64,000 bases of DNA, from the NCBI RefSeq assembly GCF_014647675.1, contig NZ_BMPQ01000016.1:124001-188000 (forward strand), read 5' to 3'. Under the pieces are notes generated by a model. The model searched no databases. It was not told the DNA's origin and was given only the letters and a program-made list of their open reading frames with translations. The position numbers and the translations under genes are program-made. The stretch is from Streptomyces flaveus (GTDB lineage: Bacteria > Actinomycetota > Actinomycetes > Streptomycetales > Streptomycetaceae). Positions 1-12,097 of this stretch are shown here, in pieces (within the stretch, counting starts at the first letter, position 1; the number at the start of each line of letters is the position of its first letter).

Positions 1-646
1 GGAACTTGGCCCGGTCCGCGAGCAGCACGACCTTGTCGGCCGCCGCGATCATGGCGCGCTTCACGGGGACCTCGACGACCGTCGTGTCCATCACCTGCCC
101 ACCGGGGCGCACTCCACTGGTGCCGAGGAAGAGCCAGTCCGCGTGGAGCTGGCGCAGGTTGTCCTCGGTGAGGAAGCCGACCAGGGAGCGGTACTCGCGG
201 CGGACCATGCCGCCGAGGAGCACCAGCTCGATGTCCTCGTCGTCCACGAGTTCCTCGTAGACGACCAGATTGCTGGTGATCACGGTGATCCGTCGGCCGT
301 GCAGCTGTCTGGCCAGGCGGTATGCGGTGGTGCCGATGTCGAGCAGCACGGACTGGCCGTCCTCGATCATCGCCGCGGCCCGTTCGGCGATGGCGTCCTT
401 CTCGGCTACGCGCACCTCCGCGACCTCGGCGAAGGGCTGGTCCCCCTCCTCGGCGACGGCTCCGCCGTGCACCCGTGTGAGCAGGCCGTCCTCCTCGAGT
501 TTCACCAGGTCACGGCGGATTGTGGCCGGGCTCACGCCCAGCTGTTCGGAGAGATCGGTCACGGCCGCGGGCCCGCCCGAACGCAGGGACCGCAGGATGA
601 GTTGGTGTCGTCGTTCTGCCAGCACGTCGTGAACAGTACTCGTCAT
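1..646 (-). CDS. DeoR-family sugar-responsive repressor (3' end cut by window)
   Basis: The minus-strand frame opens at an ATG at 646 and stays open to the window edge, giving about 215 residues. The N-terminus is a DeoR winged helix-turn-helix (SPATIRRDL around residues 38-46). It is followed by the DeoRC phosphosugar-sensing domain with DIGTTAYRLA and ITVITSN. The family represses sugar operons until a phosphorylated intermediate binds. The gene diverges from a sugar kinase/ABC transporter/beta-galactosidase operon only 107 bases away, so it is probably that operon's regulator. The last residues of the protein lie outside the window. Family assignment is firm; the effector is unknown. Confidence 0.9.
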   Translation of the reverse strand, partial: MTSTVHDVLAERRHQLILRSLRSGGPAAVTDLSEQLGVSPATIRRDLVKLEEDGLLTRVHGGAVAEEGDQPFAEVAEVRVAEKDAIAERAAAMIEDGQSVLLDIGTTAYRLARQLHGRRITVITSNLVVYEELVDDEDIELVLLGGMVRREYRSLVGFLTEDNLRQLHADWLFLGTSGVRPGGQVMDTTVVEVPVKRAMIAAADKVVLLADRAKF

Positions 647-753
647 TCGCAATCAATTCCATGCTCGATTCTGCTCGACTCTTGCCAAAGTGGCTGGATG
701 CGCGCACGATCCTGTGCACGGAAATGGAAGGCTTTTGACGAGAGGAAGCGTGC
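647..753. promoter_or_regulatory. Divergent promoter region, deoR-like gene / sugar operon
   Basis: This 107-base spacer separates the divergent regulator and kinase genes. It contains two adjacent similar 10-mers, CTCGATTCTG (664-673) and CTCGACTCTT (674-683), in an otherwise AT-richer stretch. DeoR proteins often bind short direct repeats, so this is the most likely operator, but no experiment supports it. A GAGAGGAAG ribosome site at 740-748 precedes the GTG start of the kinase. Confidence 0.4.
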
Positions 754-1779
754 GTGGGTGACGAACGGCCCGATGTCCTGCTGACCGGGCTGCTCTTCTA
801 CGACCTCGTCCTGACCGGTCTGGGCAAGCAGCCGACCCCCGGCGAGGAGATCTGGACCGAGGGGATGGGAGCAGGCCCGGGCGGGATCGCGAACCTGGCC
901 GTGGCGGCGGCCCGGTTTGGCCTGAACACCTCCCTGGCCACGGTCTTCGGGGACGACTACTACGGCGCGTACTGCCGTGACGTCCTCGCCGACCAGGAGC
1001 ACATCGACCTCTCGCTCTCCCGTACGGCGGCCGGCTGGCACACCCCGGTCACCGTCGCGCTCGCCTACGACCACGACCGGGCCCTGGTCACCCACGGCCA
1101 GGAACCCCCGTACTCGCAGGACACGCTGATGGGCGACCCGCCCGAGGCGCGCACCGCCCTCGTACACATCGAGGCCGAGCCCCGCGCCTGGCTCGCCAAG
1201 GCCGCGGCGAACGGCACACAGATCTACGCGGACGTCGGCTGGGACCCCACCCAGCAGTGGTCCTCCGACCTCCTGGACCAGCTCTCCCTGTGCCACGCGT
1301 TCCTGCCCAACGACGCCGAGGCGATGGCCTACACCCGCACCGGCACCGCTGCCGCCGCGCTCGGCAAGCTCTCCGAGCTGGTGCCGGTGGCCGTGGTCAC
1401 GCGGGGCCGCGACGGTGCGGTCGCCGTCGACCAGACCACGGGCGAGTACGCCGACGTGTCCGCCCTCGACGTCGACGTCCTGGACTCGACGGGCGCAGGA
1501 GACGTCTTCGGCGCGAGTTTCGTCGCGGCCTCGCTCGGCGGCTGGCCTCTCGAAGAGCGGCTGCGCTTCGCGGTGCTGGCCGCCGGACTCTCCGTACGCC
1601 ATCACGGCGGGGCCCTGGCCGCGCCCGGCTGGTACGGCGTCCACCAGTGGTGGCAGTCCGTCCGTGATCCCGGACTGCGGCGGGCGTACGGCTTCCTGAC
1701 CGACCGCATGCCGGCGGACCCGGGACCGCCGACCCGGCACGCCCCCGTGACCCCGCCGGCGCCCGACCGGCAGCACTGA
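754..1779 (+). CDS. PfkB-family carbohydrate kinase
   Basis: This 341-residue ribokinase-like enzyme should phosphorylate a sugar with ATP in the cytoplasm. The N-terminal GxGGxxxN-like motif (AGPGGIANLAVAAARFG) begins near residue 40. The second PfkB signature DSTGAGDVFG places the catalytic Asp at residue 250. The GTG start at 754 is chosen for its good Shine-Dalgarno. It is the first gene of an operon with an ABC sugar importer and a beta-galactosidase, so the substrate is probably a sugar released or imported by that system. The Pro-rich C-terminal tail (about 20 residues) is not part of the fold. The exact sugar cannot be read from the sequence. Confidence 0.88.
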   Translation: MGDERPDVLLTGLLFYDLVLTGLGKQPTPGEEIWTEGMGAGPGGIANLAVAAARFGLNTSLATVFGDDYYGAYCRDVLADQEHIDLSLSRTAAGWHTPVTVALAYDHDRALVTHGQEPPYSQDTLMGDPPEARTALVHIEAEPRAWLAKAAANGTQIYADVGWDPTQQWSSDLLDQLSLCHAFLPNDAEAMAYTRTGTAAAALGKLSELVPVAVVTRGRDGAVAVDQTTGEYADVSALDVDVLDSTGAGDVFGASFVAASLGGWPLEERLRFAVLAAGLSVRHHGGALAAPGWYGVHQWWQSVRDPGLRRAYGFLTDRMPADPGPPTRHAPVTPPAPDRQH

Positions 1780-1787
1780 ACTCCCGT

Positions 1788-3128
1788 ATGCGAAGACACG
1801 AACAAAGAAGACGTGAACAGATCCGAAAGGCGGTGGGAGCTGTGCGGCTCTCACGAAGGGGCCTCCTGCGCGCCGGCCTGGCCGGTACGGCCGCCACGGC
1901 GCTCGGCGGCCTGGCATCCGGCTGCGCCGTTCCGACCGGTTCGACCGGCCGGAACATGGTCCTGTGGTACTGGAGCGGCGGCCTGAGCGACACGGTCGTC
2001 AAGCAGGCCAAGGCCCGCTTCGACGGCGCCGTCGACCTGGACGCGATCCAGATCGGCGGCTACTACCGCTCCAAGCTGATCACCACGATGACCGGCCAGG
2101 CCCATGTCCCCGACATCGCGGGGCTCAAGGGCGAGGACATGGCGTCGTATCTGCCGAACGCGGACCAGTTCGTGGACTTGCGGACGCTGGGCGCGGAGAA
2201 GTACGAGCCGCAGTACCTGGAGTGGAAGTGGCAGCAGGCGGTGGCCGACGACGGCAGTCTGATCGGCTTCCCCATCGATGTCGGCCCGATCGTGCACTAC
2301 TACCAGCCGGCCGTCTTCGAGAAGGCCGGTCTCGCGTCCGAACCCGAGGACGTCTCACGGGAGATGGACACCTGGGAGAAGTTCTTCTCGGCCGGTGAAC
2401 AGCTCAAGAAGCGGATCAAGGGCGCGTATCTGCTGATCGACATCCTCAGCGTCTACGAGAACTCGGTCAACCAGGGCACCAAGCGGTACGTCGACAAGGA
2501 CAAGCATTTCATCGGCGACCAGGAGCACGTCCGCGTCGCCTGGGACCGGGCCGTCGAGGCCAAGCGGCGCGGGCTGCTGTCCAGCATCGTCAACGGCACC
2601 CCTGACGCCAACTCGGCCACTGAGAACGGTCGGCTGCCCAGCCAGTTGGGCGCGTCCTGGGCGGCGGGCGACCTCAAGCTCAACCTGCCCAAGACCAAGG
2701 GCAAGTGGCGGGTCGCGAACTGTCCGGGCGGTCCCGCCAACAACGGCGGCTCGTTCCTGGCGATCACCAAGGCCTGCCGGGAGCCCGAGCGGGCCTTCGA
2801 GATCATCACGTGGATGCTCAACGCCGACAACCAGGCGCAGGGCTTCATCGACGCGGGGCTCTTTCCGTCCACGCCGGCCTCGTACGAGATGAAGAAGCTG
2901 CGGGAGCCCGACCCCTTCTTCGGCGACCAGATCGTGATGGACGTCTTCGGGCCCGCGGCCGAGAAGATCCCGGTCGCCTACAACAGCCCGTACGACGTGG
3001 CGCTGGGGCAGCCCATCAAGGACGAGATCAAGAACGTCGGCGCCCTCGGGAAGAACCCCGAGAAGGCCTGGAAGGACGCCATGAGCAAGTGCCGCCGCAT
3101 CGCGGACCACCTGGGGGTGAGCGTCTGA
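1788..3128 (+). CDS. ABC sugar transporter substrate-binding lipoprotein
   Basis: This 446-residue extracellular solute-binding protein (family 1, maltose-binding-protein-like) belongs to a carbohydrate ABC importer. The N-terminus has a twin-arginine motif (SRRGLLRAGL) followed by a lipobox (LASGC), so it is probably exported by Tat and lipidated. The body contains typical features such as the GFPIDVGPIVHYYQ segment. Its stop codon overlaps the start of the first permease (TGATG), indicating translational coupling. No ATPase gene is present. Streptomyces importers of this class commonly share the ATPase MsiK encoded elsewhere. Confidence 0.92.
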   Translation: MRRHEQRRREQIRKAVGAVRLSRRGLLRAGLAGTAATALGGLASGCAVPTGSTGRNMVLWYWSGGLSDTVVKQAKARFDGAVDLDAIQIGGYYRSKLITTMTGQAHVPDIAGLKGEDMASYLPNADQFVDLRTLGAEKYEPQYLEWKWQQAVADDGSLIGFPIDVGPIVHYYQPAVFEKAGLASEPEDVSREMDTWEKFFSAGEQLKKRIKGAYLLIDILSVYENSVNQGTKRYVDKDKHFIGDQEHVRVAWDRAVEAKRRGLLSSIVNGTPDANSATENGRLPSQLGASWAAGDLKLNLPKTKGKWRVANCPGGPANNGGSFLAITKACREPERAFEIITWMLNADNQAQGFIDAGLFPSTPASYEMKKLREPDPFFGDQIVMDVFGPAAEKIPVAYNSPYDVALGQPIKDEIKNVGALGKNPEKAWKDAMSKCRRIADHLGVSV

Positions 3129-4090
3129 TGGCGACCGCACCCGTGGTCGAAAGGCCCCCCGCGGCCGTGGTGGAGACCCCGCCCGAGCAACCGAAGAAGA
3201 GCATCCTCAGCTACTGGCGGCTGTACCTCGCACTCTCCCCCTTCTATCTGCTCTTCCTGGCTTTCGGCCTGATCCCGGTCGGCTTCTCGCTCTACCTCTC
3301 CTTCCACCGCTGGGACGGCCTCGGCTCGATGGAGTGGGCGGGACTCGACCAGTACAAGTACCTGCTGAGCGACACCGACTTCTGGAGCTCGATCGGCAAC
3401 ACCATCGTCATCTGGGCGCTGGCCACCTTCCCCATGATCTTCCTGGCGATGATCACGGCCGTGATGCTCAACTCGGCGGTCCGCTTCAGGAACCTCTACC
3501 GCTTCGCGTACTTCCTGCCGAACGTCACCTCGGTCGTCGCCGTCGCGATCATCTTCGGCTCGGTCTTCTCCACCAACTTCGGCCTCATCAACGCCCTGTT
3601 GCAGGCGGTCGGTCTCGACCAGGTGGCCTGGCTGAACACTCCGTGGGGCATCAAGGTCGCCATCGCCACCCTGATGACCTGGCAGTGGACCGGCTACAAC
3701 GCGATCATCTTCCTCGCCGGGCTCCAGACGATTCCGGGCGAGCTGTACGAGGCCGCCCGCGTCGACGGGGCCGGACCCGTGCAGACCTTCTTCCGGATCA
3801 CTCTTCCGCTGATGCGGCCCGTGCTGCTGTTCGTGCTCGTCATCTCGACGGTCACCGGACTGCAGAGCTTCTCCGAGCCGCAGGTGCTGCTGCAGACCAC
3901 GGCCAACGAGTCGACGTTCTCGGGCGGTCCCGACCACGCCGGCCGGACGATGGTCCTCTACTTCTTCCAGCAGACCTTCGACAACAACGACTTCGGCTAC
4001 GGCGCCGCCGTGGCGTGGGGCATCTTCCTCGTCGTCGTCCTCTTCTCGATCATCAACTGGCGCCTGGTGCAGCGCCGGGACGAAGAATAG
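3128..4090 (+). CDS. ABC sugar permease, MalF type
   Basis: This 320-residue inner-membrane permease has six or so hydrophobic helices after a charged Pro-rich N-terminal tail. The EAA loop (ELYEAARVDGAGPVQTFFRI) that contacts the ATPase is intact near residues 210-228. The ATG at 3128 overlaps the TGA of the binding protein. The second permease starts 14 bases downstream. It forms the heterodimeric channel with that protein and imports the sugar captured by the upstream lipoprotein. Confidence 0.93.
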   Translation: MATAPVVERPPAAVVETPPEQPKKSILSYWRLYLALSPFYLLFLAFGLIPVGFSLYLSFHRWDGLGSMEWAGLDQYKYLLSDTDFWSSIGNTIVIWALATFPMIFLAMITAVMLNSAVRFRNLYRFAYFLPNVTSVVAVAIIFGSVFSTNFGLINALLQAVGLDQVAWLNTPWGIKVAIATLMTWQWTGYNAIIFLAGLQTIPGELYEAARVDGAGPVQTFFRITLPLMRPVLLFVLVISTVTGLQSFSEPQVLLQTTANESTFSGGPDHAGRTMVLYFFQQTFDNNDFGYGAAVAWGIFLVVVLFSIINWRLVQRRDEE

Positions 4091-4104
4091 GCAGGCCGGT
4101 CACC

Positions 4105-4994
4105 ATGGCAACCACCGAAGCCAGGCCCGCCGAGGCCGAACCCGTCAAGCCCACGAAGCCCAAGCTCATCGAGGGCACCCGGCGCAGGGGCATCGCGCTC
4201 CACGCGTCCCTGATCGCAGGTGTACTGCTCTCGGCCTTCCCGTTCTACTGGGCCGTGATCATGTCGACCCACACGTCGACCGAGATCTTCTCGTACCCGC
4301 CGAAGCTGCTGCCCGGCTCGCACTTCGACGACAACGTCAGCAAGCTCTTCGAGAGCATCGATTTCTTCGGGTCGATGTTCAACTCGCTGCTCGTCGCGAC
4401 CACGGTGACGTTCCTCGTCCTGTTCTTCGACTCGCTGGCCGCGTTCGTCTTCGCGAAGTTCCAGTTCCCGGGCCGCCGGTGGCTGTTCGCGCTGATGATG
4501 GCGATCTTCATGGTCCCGGCGCAGCTCCAGGCCATCCCGCAGTTCGTGATCATGGCGAACCTCGGCTGGATCGGCTCCATGACCTCACTGATCGTCCCGG
4601 CGGCGGCCAACGCGTTCGGCATCTTCTGGATGCGCCAGTACATGAAGAGCGCGATCCACGACGAACTGCTCGACGCCTCGAAGCTCGACGGTGCCGGTTT
4701 CATGCGCCAGTACTGGCATGTGGCGCTGCCGGTCGTCCGGCCGGGCCTCGCCTTCCTCGGCATCTTCACCTTCATGAGCCAGTGGAACGACTACGCCTGG
4801 CCGTTGATCGCCCTCACCAACCCGGACAACGTGACGCTCCAGGTGGCCCTCTCCCAGCTCAACGGCGTCCACGGCACCACGGACTACGGGATGGTCATGA
4901 CCGGTGCCGTACTGGCCCTCGTCCCGCTCCTGATCGTCTTCGCCATCGGCGCCAAGCAGATCATCGCGGACCTCGGCAAGGGAGCCATCCGCTG

Positions 4995-4995
<1 letters not shown>
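4105..4995 (+). CDS. ABC sugar permease, MalG type
   Basis: This 296-residue permease is the second half of the sugar channel. It has an N-terminal cytosolic tail, about six membrane helices and the EAA motif (ELLDASKLDGAGFMRQYW) near residues 188-205. The ATG at 4105 follows a short spacer after the first permease. Its stop overlaps the ATG of the beta-galactosidase (TGATG), so uptake and hydrolysis are translationally coupled. This supports import of a beta-galactoside. Confidence 0.93.
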
Positions 4996-7913
<2,918 letters not shown>

Positions 7914-7967
7914 ACTCGCCACCCCCCTCCCCTCTCCCGGAGCAGTCCCCCTTCTCACGGAGCAGAC

Positions 7968-9836
7968 GTGTGTACTTGTACTTCGCATGAGCACGACCAG
8001 GCCGAGGCCGAACAGGCTGGCGCCGGCAGACGGAACTTCCTGCGCGCGACCGCGCTGATCGGCGCGGCCACGGCGGCGGTCGCGATACCGACGGCCACCG
8101 CGCAGGCGGCGCCCGTGCCTGCGGTGTCCGCCTCGAAGACCCGCTGGAGACCCGACCCCGACAGCAGCCGCTTCACGCTCGTCGTGATGCCCGACACGCA
8201 GTACCTCTTCGATGGAGCGAGCATCAACCCCGCCCCGATCGAGGCATCACTGCGCTACATCCTGGAGCAGGGCGAGGACGACAACATCGTCTTCCTCTCG
8301 CACCTGGGCGACCTCACCGAGAACGGCGCGCAGGCCGAAGTCACCGCCGCGAGCAAGGCGTTCGGGCTGCTCGACCGGCGAGGCGTGGGCTACAGCGTGC
8401 TCGCGGGCAACCACGACGTGAAGTCCTCCACCGACGACCAGCGGGGCCCGACCCCGTATCTGGACGCCTTCGGCCCGCAGCGGTTCAAGGACAAGCCGAC
8501 CTTCGGCGGCGCCTCGCCCGACGGCTACAACACCTTCCACCTCTTCAAGGCGGCCGGCCGGCAGTGGCTCGTACTCGCCCTGGACTGGCGGCTGTCGGCG
8601 CAGGGGTACGCATGGGCCAAGGACGTCATCGCGCGGCACCCGAAGATGCCGGTCATCCTCACCACGCATGAACTGGTCTACGAGGCCGACACCCTGTCCC
8701 CGTACGGGCAGCAGCTCTGGGACCGGCTGGTCAAGGAGCACGACCAGATCTTCCTCACGCTCAACGGGCACAACTGGCCGGCGGGCCGCGCCGTCCGCAG
8801 GAACGCCGCCGGGAACGACGTACATCTGCACCTGACGAACTACCAGAACCGTTACTACGGCGGCGCGGCGATGATCCGCCTCTACCGCTTCGACCTCGAC
8901 CGGGACACCATCGACGTCGAGACGATCTCCCCGTGGATCCTGGGCCGGGCGGGCGACGGGCTCAACGAGTTGGAGCGGCAGGAGATCGAACTGACCGGTC
9001 CCCAGGACCGGTTCTCGGTGGCGATCGACTTCGAGAAGCGCTTCTCCGGCTTCGCCCCGGTGTCTCCGCGGGGGCCCCGGTCCGCTTCCGAGATGCTGGT
9101 GCGGGGGACAGTGGCGTACTGGCGGTTCGACGGGCATGCGGAAGGCGCGGCCATGGACGGCACCGTCCGCGACCTGTCGGGGCGCGGCAACGACCTCACC
9201 GTGGTCAAGGTCGCCGACGGCTCCCTCACCTGGTCCTCGGAGCACCACCCCGACCAGCCGGGTCACGGCAGCCTCTACTTCCACGGCGACAAGTCACCTC
9301 TGCGGGGCGCCTATCTGCGGACGGCCGAGAACGCACCGCTCAACTCGGCGACGTTCAGGGGTGGTTACACCTTCGAGGCCTTCTACCAGCTGCCCGGCGA
9401 CTGGGACCCGTCGCGCAACGCCTGGGGCGGGCTGATCAGCCGCACCGGTACGGGCGGGGCCGCGGGCAAGACCGAGGGCGACCCGGACGAGCCGCTCGCC
9501 ACGCTGTCGCTGTCCGACGGGCCCGGCCCGCAGTGGGCGGTACGACCGCTCAACCAGCAGGGCATCGCCACCAACTGGGGCGATGAGACGGCCCGCGAGG
9601 TGTGGTGGCACGTCGCCGTCGTCAACGACGGCTCGCACACCACGCTGTACGTCCAGGGCTGTCCCGTCGCGCGCAATCCCACCGCGCGCTCCGTCGGGCT
9701 CACCTCGCTCGGCCTGCCGTGGCTGCTCGGCGGCTACGAGTACGCCGGAAAGATCGACCAGATCCTGCACGGCAGGCTCGGTGACGTACGGATCGTCGAA
9801 CGCGCCCTGCCCGTCACGTCGTTCATGAACCACTGA
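7968..9836 (+). CDS. Exported calcineurin-like phosphoesterase with LamG-type domain
   Basis: This 622-residue protein starts at a GTG and carries a twin-arginine signal (GRRNFLRATALIG) ending in an AQAAP cleavage region. A metallophosphoesterase domain follows, with the metal-binding motifs VVMPDTQY, HLGDLTENG, GNHD and NGHNW (about residues 65-285). The C-terminal half (about residues 375-615) resembles a laminin-G/concanavalin-A-like sandwich typical of carbohydrate-binding modules. It probably cleaves a phosphoester outside the cell while bound to a glycan. It lies 54 bases after the beta-galactosidase and may extend that operon. Confidence 0.82.
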   Translation: MCTCTSHEHDQAEAEQAGAGRRNFLRATALIGAATAAVAIPTATAQAAPVPAVSASKTRWRPDPDSSRFTLVVMPDTQYLFDGASINPAPIEASLRYILEQGEDDNIVFLSHLGDLTENGAQAEVTAASKAFGLLDRRGVGYSVLAGNHDVKSSTDDQRGPTPYLDAFGPQRFKDKPTFGGASPDGYNTFHLFKAAGRQWLVLALDWRLSAQGYAWAKDVIARHPKMPVILTTHELVYEADTLSPYGQQLWDRLVKEHDQIFLTLNGHNWPAGRAVRRNAAGNDVHLHLTNYQNRYYGGAAMIRLYRFDLDRDTIDVETISPWILGRAGDGLNELERQEIELTGPQDRFSVAIDFEKRFSGFAPVSPRGPRSASEMLVRGTVAYWRFDGHAEGAAMDGTVRDLSGRGNDLTVVKVADGSLTWSSEHHPDQPGHGSLYFHGDKSPLRGAYLRTAENAPLNSATFRGGYTFEAFYQLPGDWDPSRNAWGGLISRTGTGGAAGKTEGDPDEPLATLSLSDGPGPQWAVRPLNQQGIATNWGDETAREVWWHVAVVNDGSHTTLYVQGCPVARNPTARSVGLTSLGLPWLLGGYEYAGKIDQILHGRLGDVRIVERALPVTSFMNH

Positions 9837-9857
9837 TCCGAAGGGCGTTCACCGATC

Positions 9858-11528
9858 ATGTCCGAGCAGCAACTGCCCGACTGGGCCGACCCGTCCGTCT
9901 CCCCCGCCACCCTGGACCCCCAGGGCGCCTCCAGACGTCAACTCCTGCGCCGCGCGGGCCTGTTCGGCGCCGCCTTCGCCGCAGGCTCCCTCGCCACCCC
10001 CGCGGTCGCCGACAGCCGACGGCTCGGCGGCAACGACCCCCGCCTCGCCTATCTCGTCGGCGACCACCACGTCCACTCCGTCTACAGCCACGACGCGAAG
10101 TACACCTTCGACCAGCTCGTTCAGGCGGGCGCCAAGTACGGCCTCGACTGGCTGGTCTTCAACGAGCACTCCAACTTCGGGCACGCCGAGTTCGGGGCGA
10201 AGCTGGAGCACCAGGAGATCCTGAAGGCGCGGGCCGCGAACCCGCGTCAGCTGATCTTCCAGGGCCTGGAGTGGTACATCCCCGGCGCCGAGCACTGCAC
10301 GGTCTTCGCGGCGCCGGGCCCGCATGAGGTCGACATCCTCACGAAGTTCGAGCTCGCCTACGACGGCAAGCTGCTCGGTTACGCGGCGGGCGGCCCCACC
10401 CACCCCGACACTCCCCGCAACGAGGCGCACGCCGTCAAGGCCATCAAGTGGCTGGCCGAGCAGCGCCGCAGCGGCTACGTCGACGATGTGCTCGTCCTCG
10501 CCAACCACCCCCTGCGGCTCGGCATCGACTCCCCGCACGAGATGCGCAACTGGCGGGACGCGGCCCCCGAGATCATGATCGGCGTGGAGGGCGCGCCCGG
10601 CGCCCAGGGCGGCGCCATCCCCGGCTGGCGCGGTCCGACCTCGATCCGTGGCGAGTACGAGAACAAGCCCTCGGAGAACTCCTGGCCCGGCTATCCGGCC
10701 GACGCGTACGTCACGTACGGCGGCTTCGACTGGATGACGGCCACCGTCGGAGGCCTGTGGGACGCCATGCTCGCCGAGGGCAGGCTGTTCACCATCACCA
10801 CCAACTCCGATGTGCACCGGGTGGTGTTCGACACCTGGAAGAACGGCGACTGGCTCCCCGGCCAGAACTTCGACAACACCGGCCGTCTGCCCGACCCGGT
10901 GAACACCACCGAGCCCCAGCCCGGCGGCGACTTCTGGCCCGGCCAGTTCAGCCGCACCCACGTGGGAGTGACCCGCTACGGCTACCGCTCGGTGATGGCG
11001 GGCCTGCGCGCGGGCCGCGTCTGGCTCGACCACGGGCACCTGCTGGACGGCCTCGACGTCCGCGTGAAGCGGGACCGCGACTTCGGCCGCGGCGTGACGC
11101 TCGGCGGCCGTCTGCGTGCACGCAAGGGCGAGAAGCTCACCCTGTACGTCACGGTGACGACCGCCTCCCGTCCCAATCCCCAGGGAATCCTCCCGGAGTT
11201 GGCCCACATCGACGTGATCCGCGGCGCGGTACACGGCCCGGTGACGGACCGAGACGAGTGGCGGGCTCCCGACACCAAGGTCGTGCACACGAAGGACGTG
11301 TCCGGCCGCAAGGGCACGTACACCTTGCGCATCCCGCTCACAGCGGGCGACGAGTCCTTCTACGTACGACTGCGGGGCAGCGACGGCAACCGCAACGGAA
11401 CGGGCTATCTGGGGGCGGCAGTTGACCCCCACGGCCCGATCCCGCACGAGCCGGGCGAGGGCGACCCGTGGGCGGACACGTGGTTCTACTCGAACCCGGT
11501 GTTCGTGGACGTGGTGGGCGCCCGTTAA
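9858..11528 (+). CDS. Exported PHP-domain phosphoesterase-like protein
   Basis: This 556-residue protein has a Tat signal (SRRQLLRRAGLFGAAFAAG) and a PHP metallohydrolase domain beginning GDHHVHSVYSHDAKYTF, with further ligand-like motifs NEHSNF, ANHP and NSDVH. PHP domains hydrolyse phosphoesters with a trinuclear metal site. The last 150 or so residues look like a beta-rich accessory domain. It starts 21 bases after the preceding phosphoesterase, so the two exported enzymes probably act on the same extracellular phospho-compound. The substrate is not identifiable. Confidence 0.78.
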   Translation: MSEQQLPDWADPSVSPATLDPQGASRRQLLRRAGLFGAAFAAGSLATPAVADSRRLGGNDPRLAYLVGDHHVHSVYSHDAKYTFDQLVQAGAKYGLDWLVFNEHSNFGHAEFGAKLEHQEILKARAANPRQLIFQGLEWYIPGAEHCTVFAAPGPHEVDILTKFELAYDGKLLGYAAGGPTHPDTPRNEAHAVKAIKWLAEQRRSGYVDDVLVLANHPLRLGIDSPHEMRNWRDAAPEIMIGVEGAPGAQGGAIPGWRGPTSIRGEYENKPSENSWPGYPADAYVTYGGFDWMTATVGGLWDAMLAEGRLFTITTNSDVHRVVFDTWKNGDWLPGQNFDNTGRLPDPVNTTEPQPGGDFWPGQFSRTHVGVTRYGYRSVMAGLRAGRVWLDHGHLLDGLDVRVKRDRDFGRGVTLGGRLRARKGEKLTLYVTVTTASRPNPQGILPELAHIDVIRGAVHGPVTDRDEWRAPDTKVVHTKDVSGRKGTYTLRIPLTAGDESFYVRLRGSDGNRNGTGYLGAAVDPHGPIPHEPGEGDPWADTWFYSNPVFVDVVGAR

Positions 11529-11560
11529 AGTCGGCGCCCCGTCAACGAGCCCCGATAGGA

Positions 11561-11600
11561 GCGCGGGGAACTGCGCGACCAGCCACAACGGACCCGCAGC
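11561..11600 (+). repeat. Dispersed intergenic palindromic repeat, copy 1
   Basis: Core GCGCGGGGAACTGCGCG plus a GACCAGCCAC...GACCCGCAGC tail. It lies 27 bases beyond the stop of the minus-strand MaoC gene, so on the transcript it reads as a 3' element. The same unit recurs at 16944, 17214, 26592 and 36827. Confidence 0.75.
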
Positions 11601-11627
11601 TTCAGAACCGCGCCCCAAGCGGAGCGC

Positions 11628-12083
11628 TTACGCGTAAAAACGCGACAAGCTCTGCAGCACCGCCGCAGGCTTGGCGCCGCCCTCGATCTCGATCGTGCCG
11701 TCGACGGTGATCTGTACCCCGCCCGGAACGTCCTCGACCGACGCCAGCTTCCCGACCAGCCGGATCTTCGAGCCCACCTTCACCGGCGACGGGAAACGTA
11801 CCTTGTTCAGCCCGTAGTTGACCTTCGTCGAGACGCCCTCGACGTCCAGCAACTCGGTGAACAGCGGGATGAAGAGGGAGAGCGTGAGGTAGCCGTGGGC
11901 GATGGGGGCGCCGAACGGGCCCTCCTTGGCGCGCTCGGGGTCCACGTGGATCCACTGGTGATCCCCGGTGGCGTCGGCGAACGTGTTGATGCGCTCCTGG
12001 GTGACCTCGATCCACTCACTGGTACCGAGGTCGTTCCCCGCAAGCTTCTTGAGCTCGTCGATGCCGTTCACGGTGATGCTCAT
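11628..12083 (-). CDS. MaoC-family (R)-enoyl-CoA hydratase
   Basis: This 151-residue single hot-dog-domain hydratase contains the motif DATGDHQWIHVDPERA, which holds the catalytic Asp/His pair, and AHGYLTLSLF. It adds water to enoyl-CoA in a beta-oxidation-like route. The ATG at 12083 has an AAGGAA ribosome site. It is the last gene of a four-gene minus-strand operon (SDR, amidohydrolase, acyl-CoA ligase, MaoC) with gaps of 3 to 14 bases. Confidence 0.9.
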   Translation of the reverse strand: MSITVNGIDELKKLAGNDLGTSEWIEVTQERINTFADATGDHQWIHVDPERAKEGPFGAPIAHGYLTLSLFIPLFTELLDVEGVSTKVNYGLNKVRFPSPVKVGSKIRLVGKLASVEDVPGGVQITVDGTIEIEGGAKPAAVLQSLSRFYA

Positions 12084-12097
12084 ATGCCGTTCCTTAG

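Noticed and set aside
643..1917. Long open minus-strand frame of 424 codons over the kinase gene
   Set aside because: It is the antisense shadow of the PfkB kinase; the protein is Arg/Gly/Val-rich with no motif, while the plus frame has full kinase signatures.
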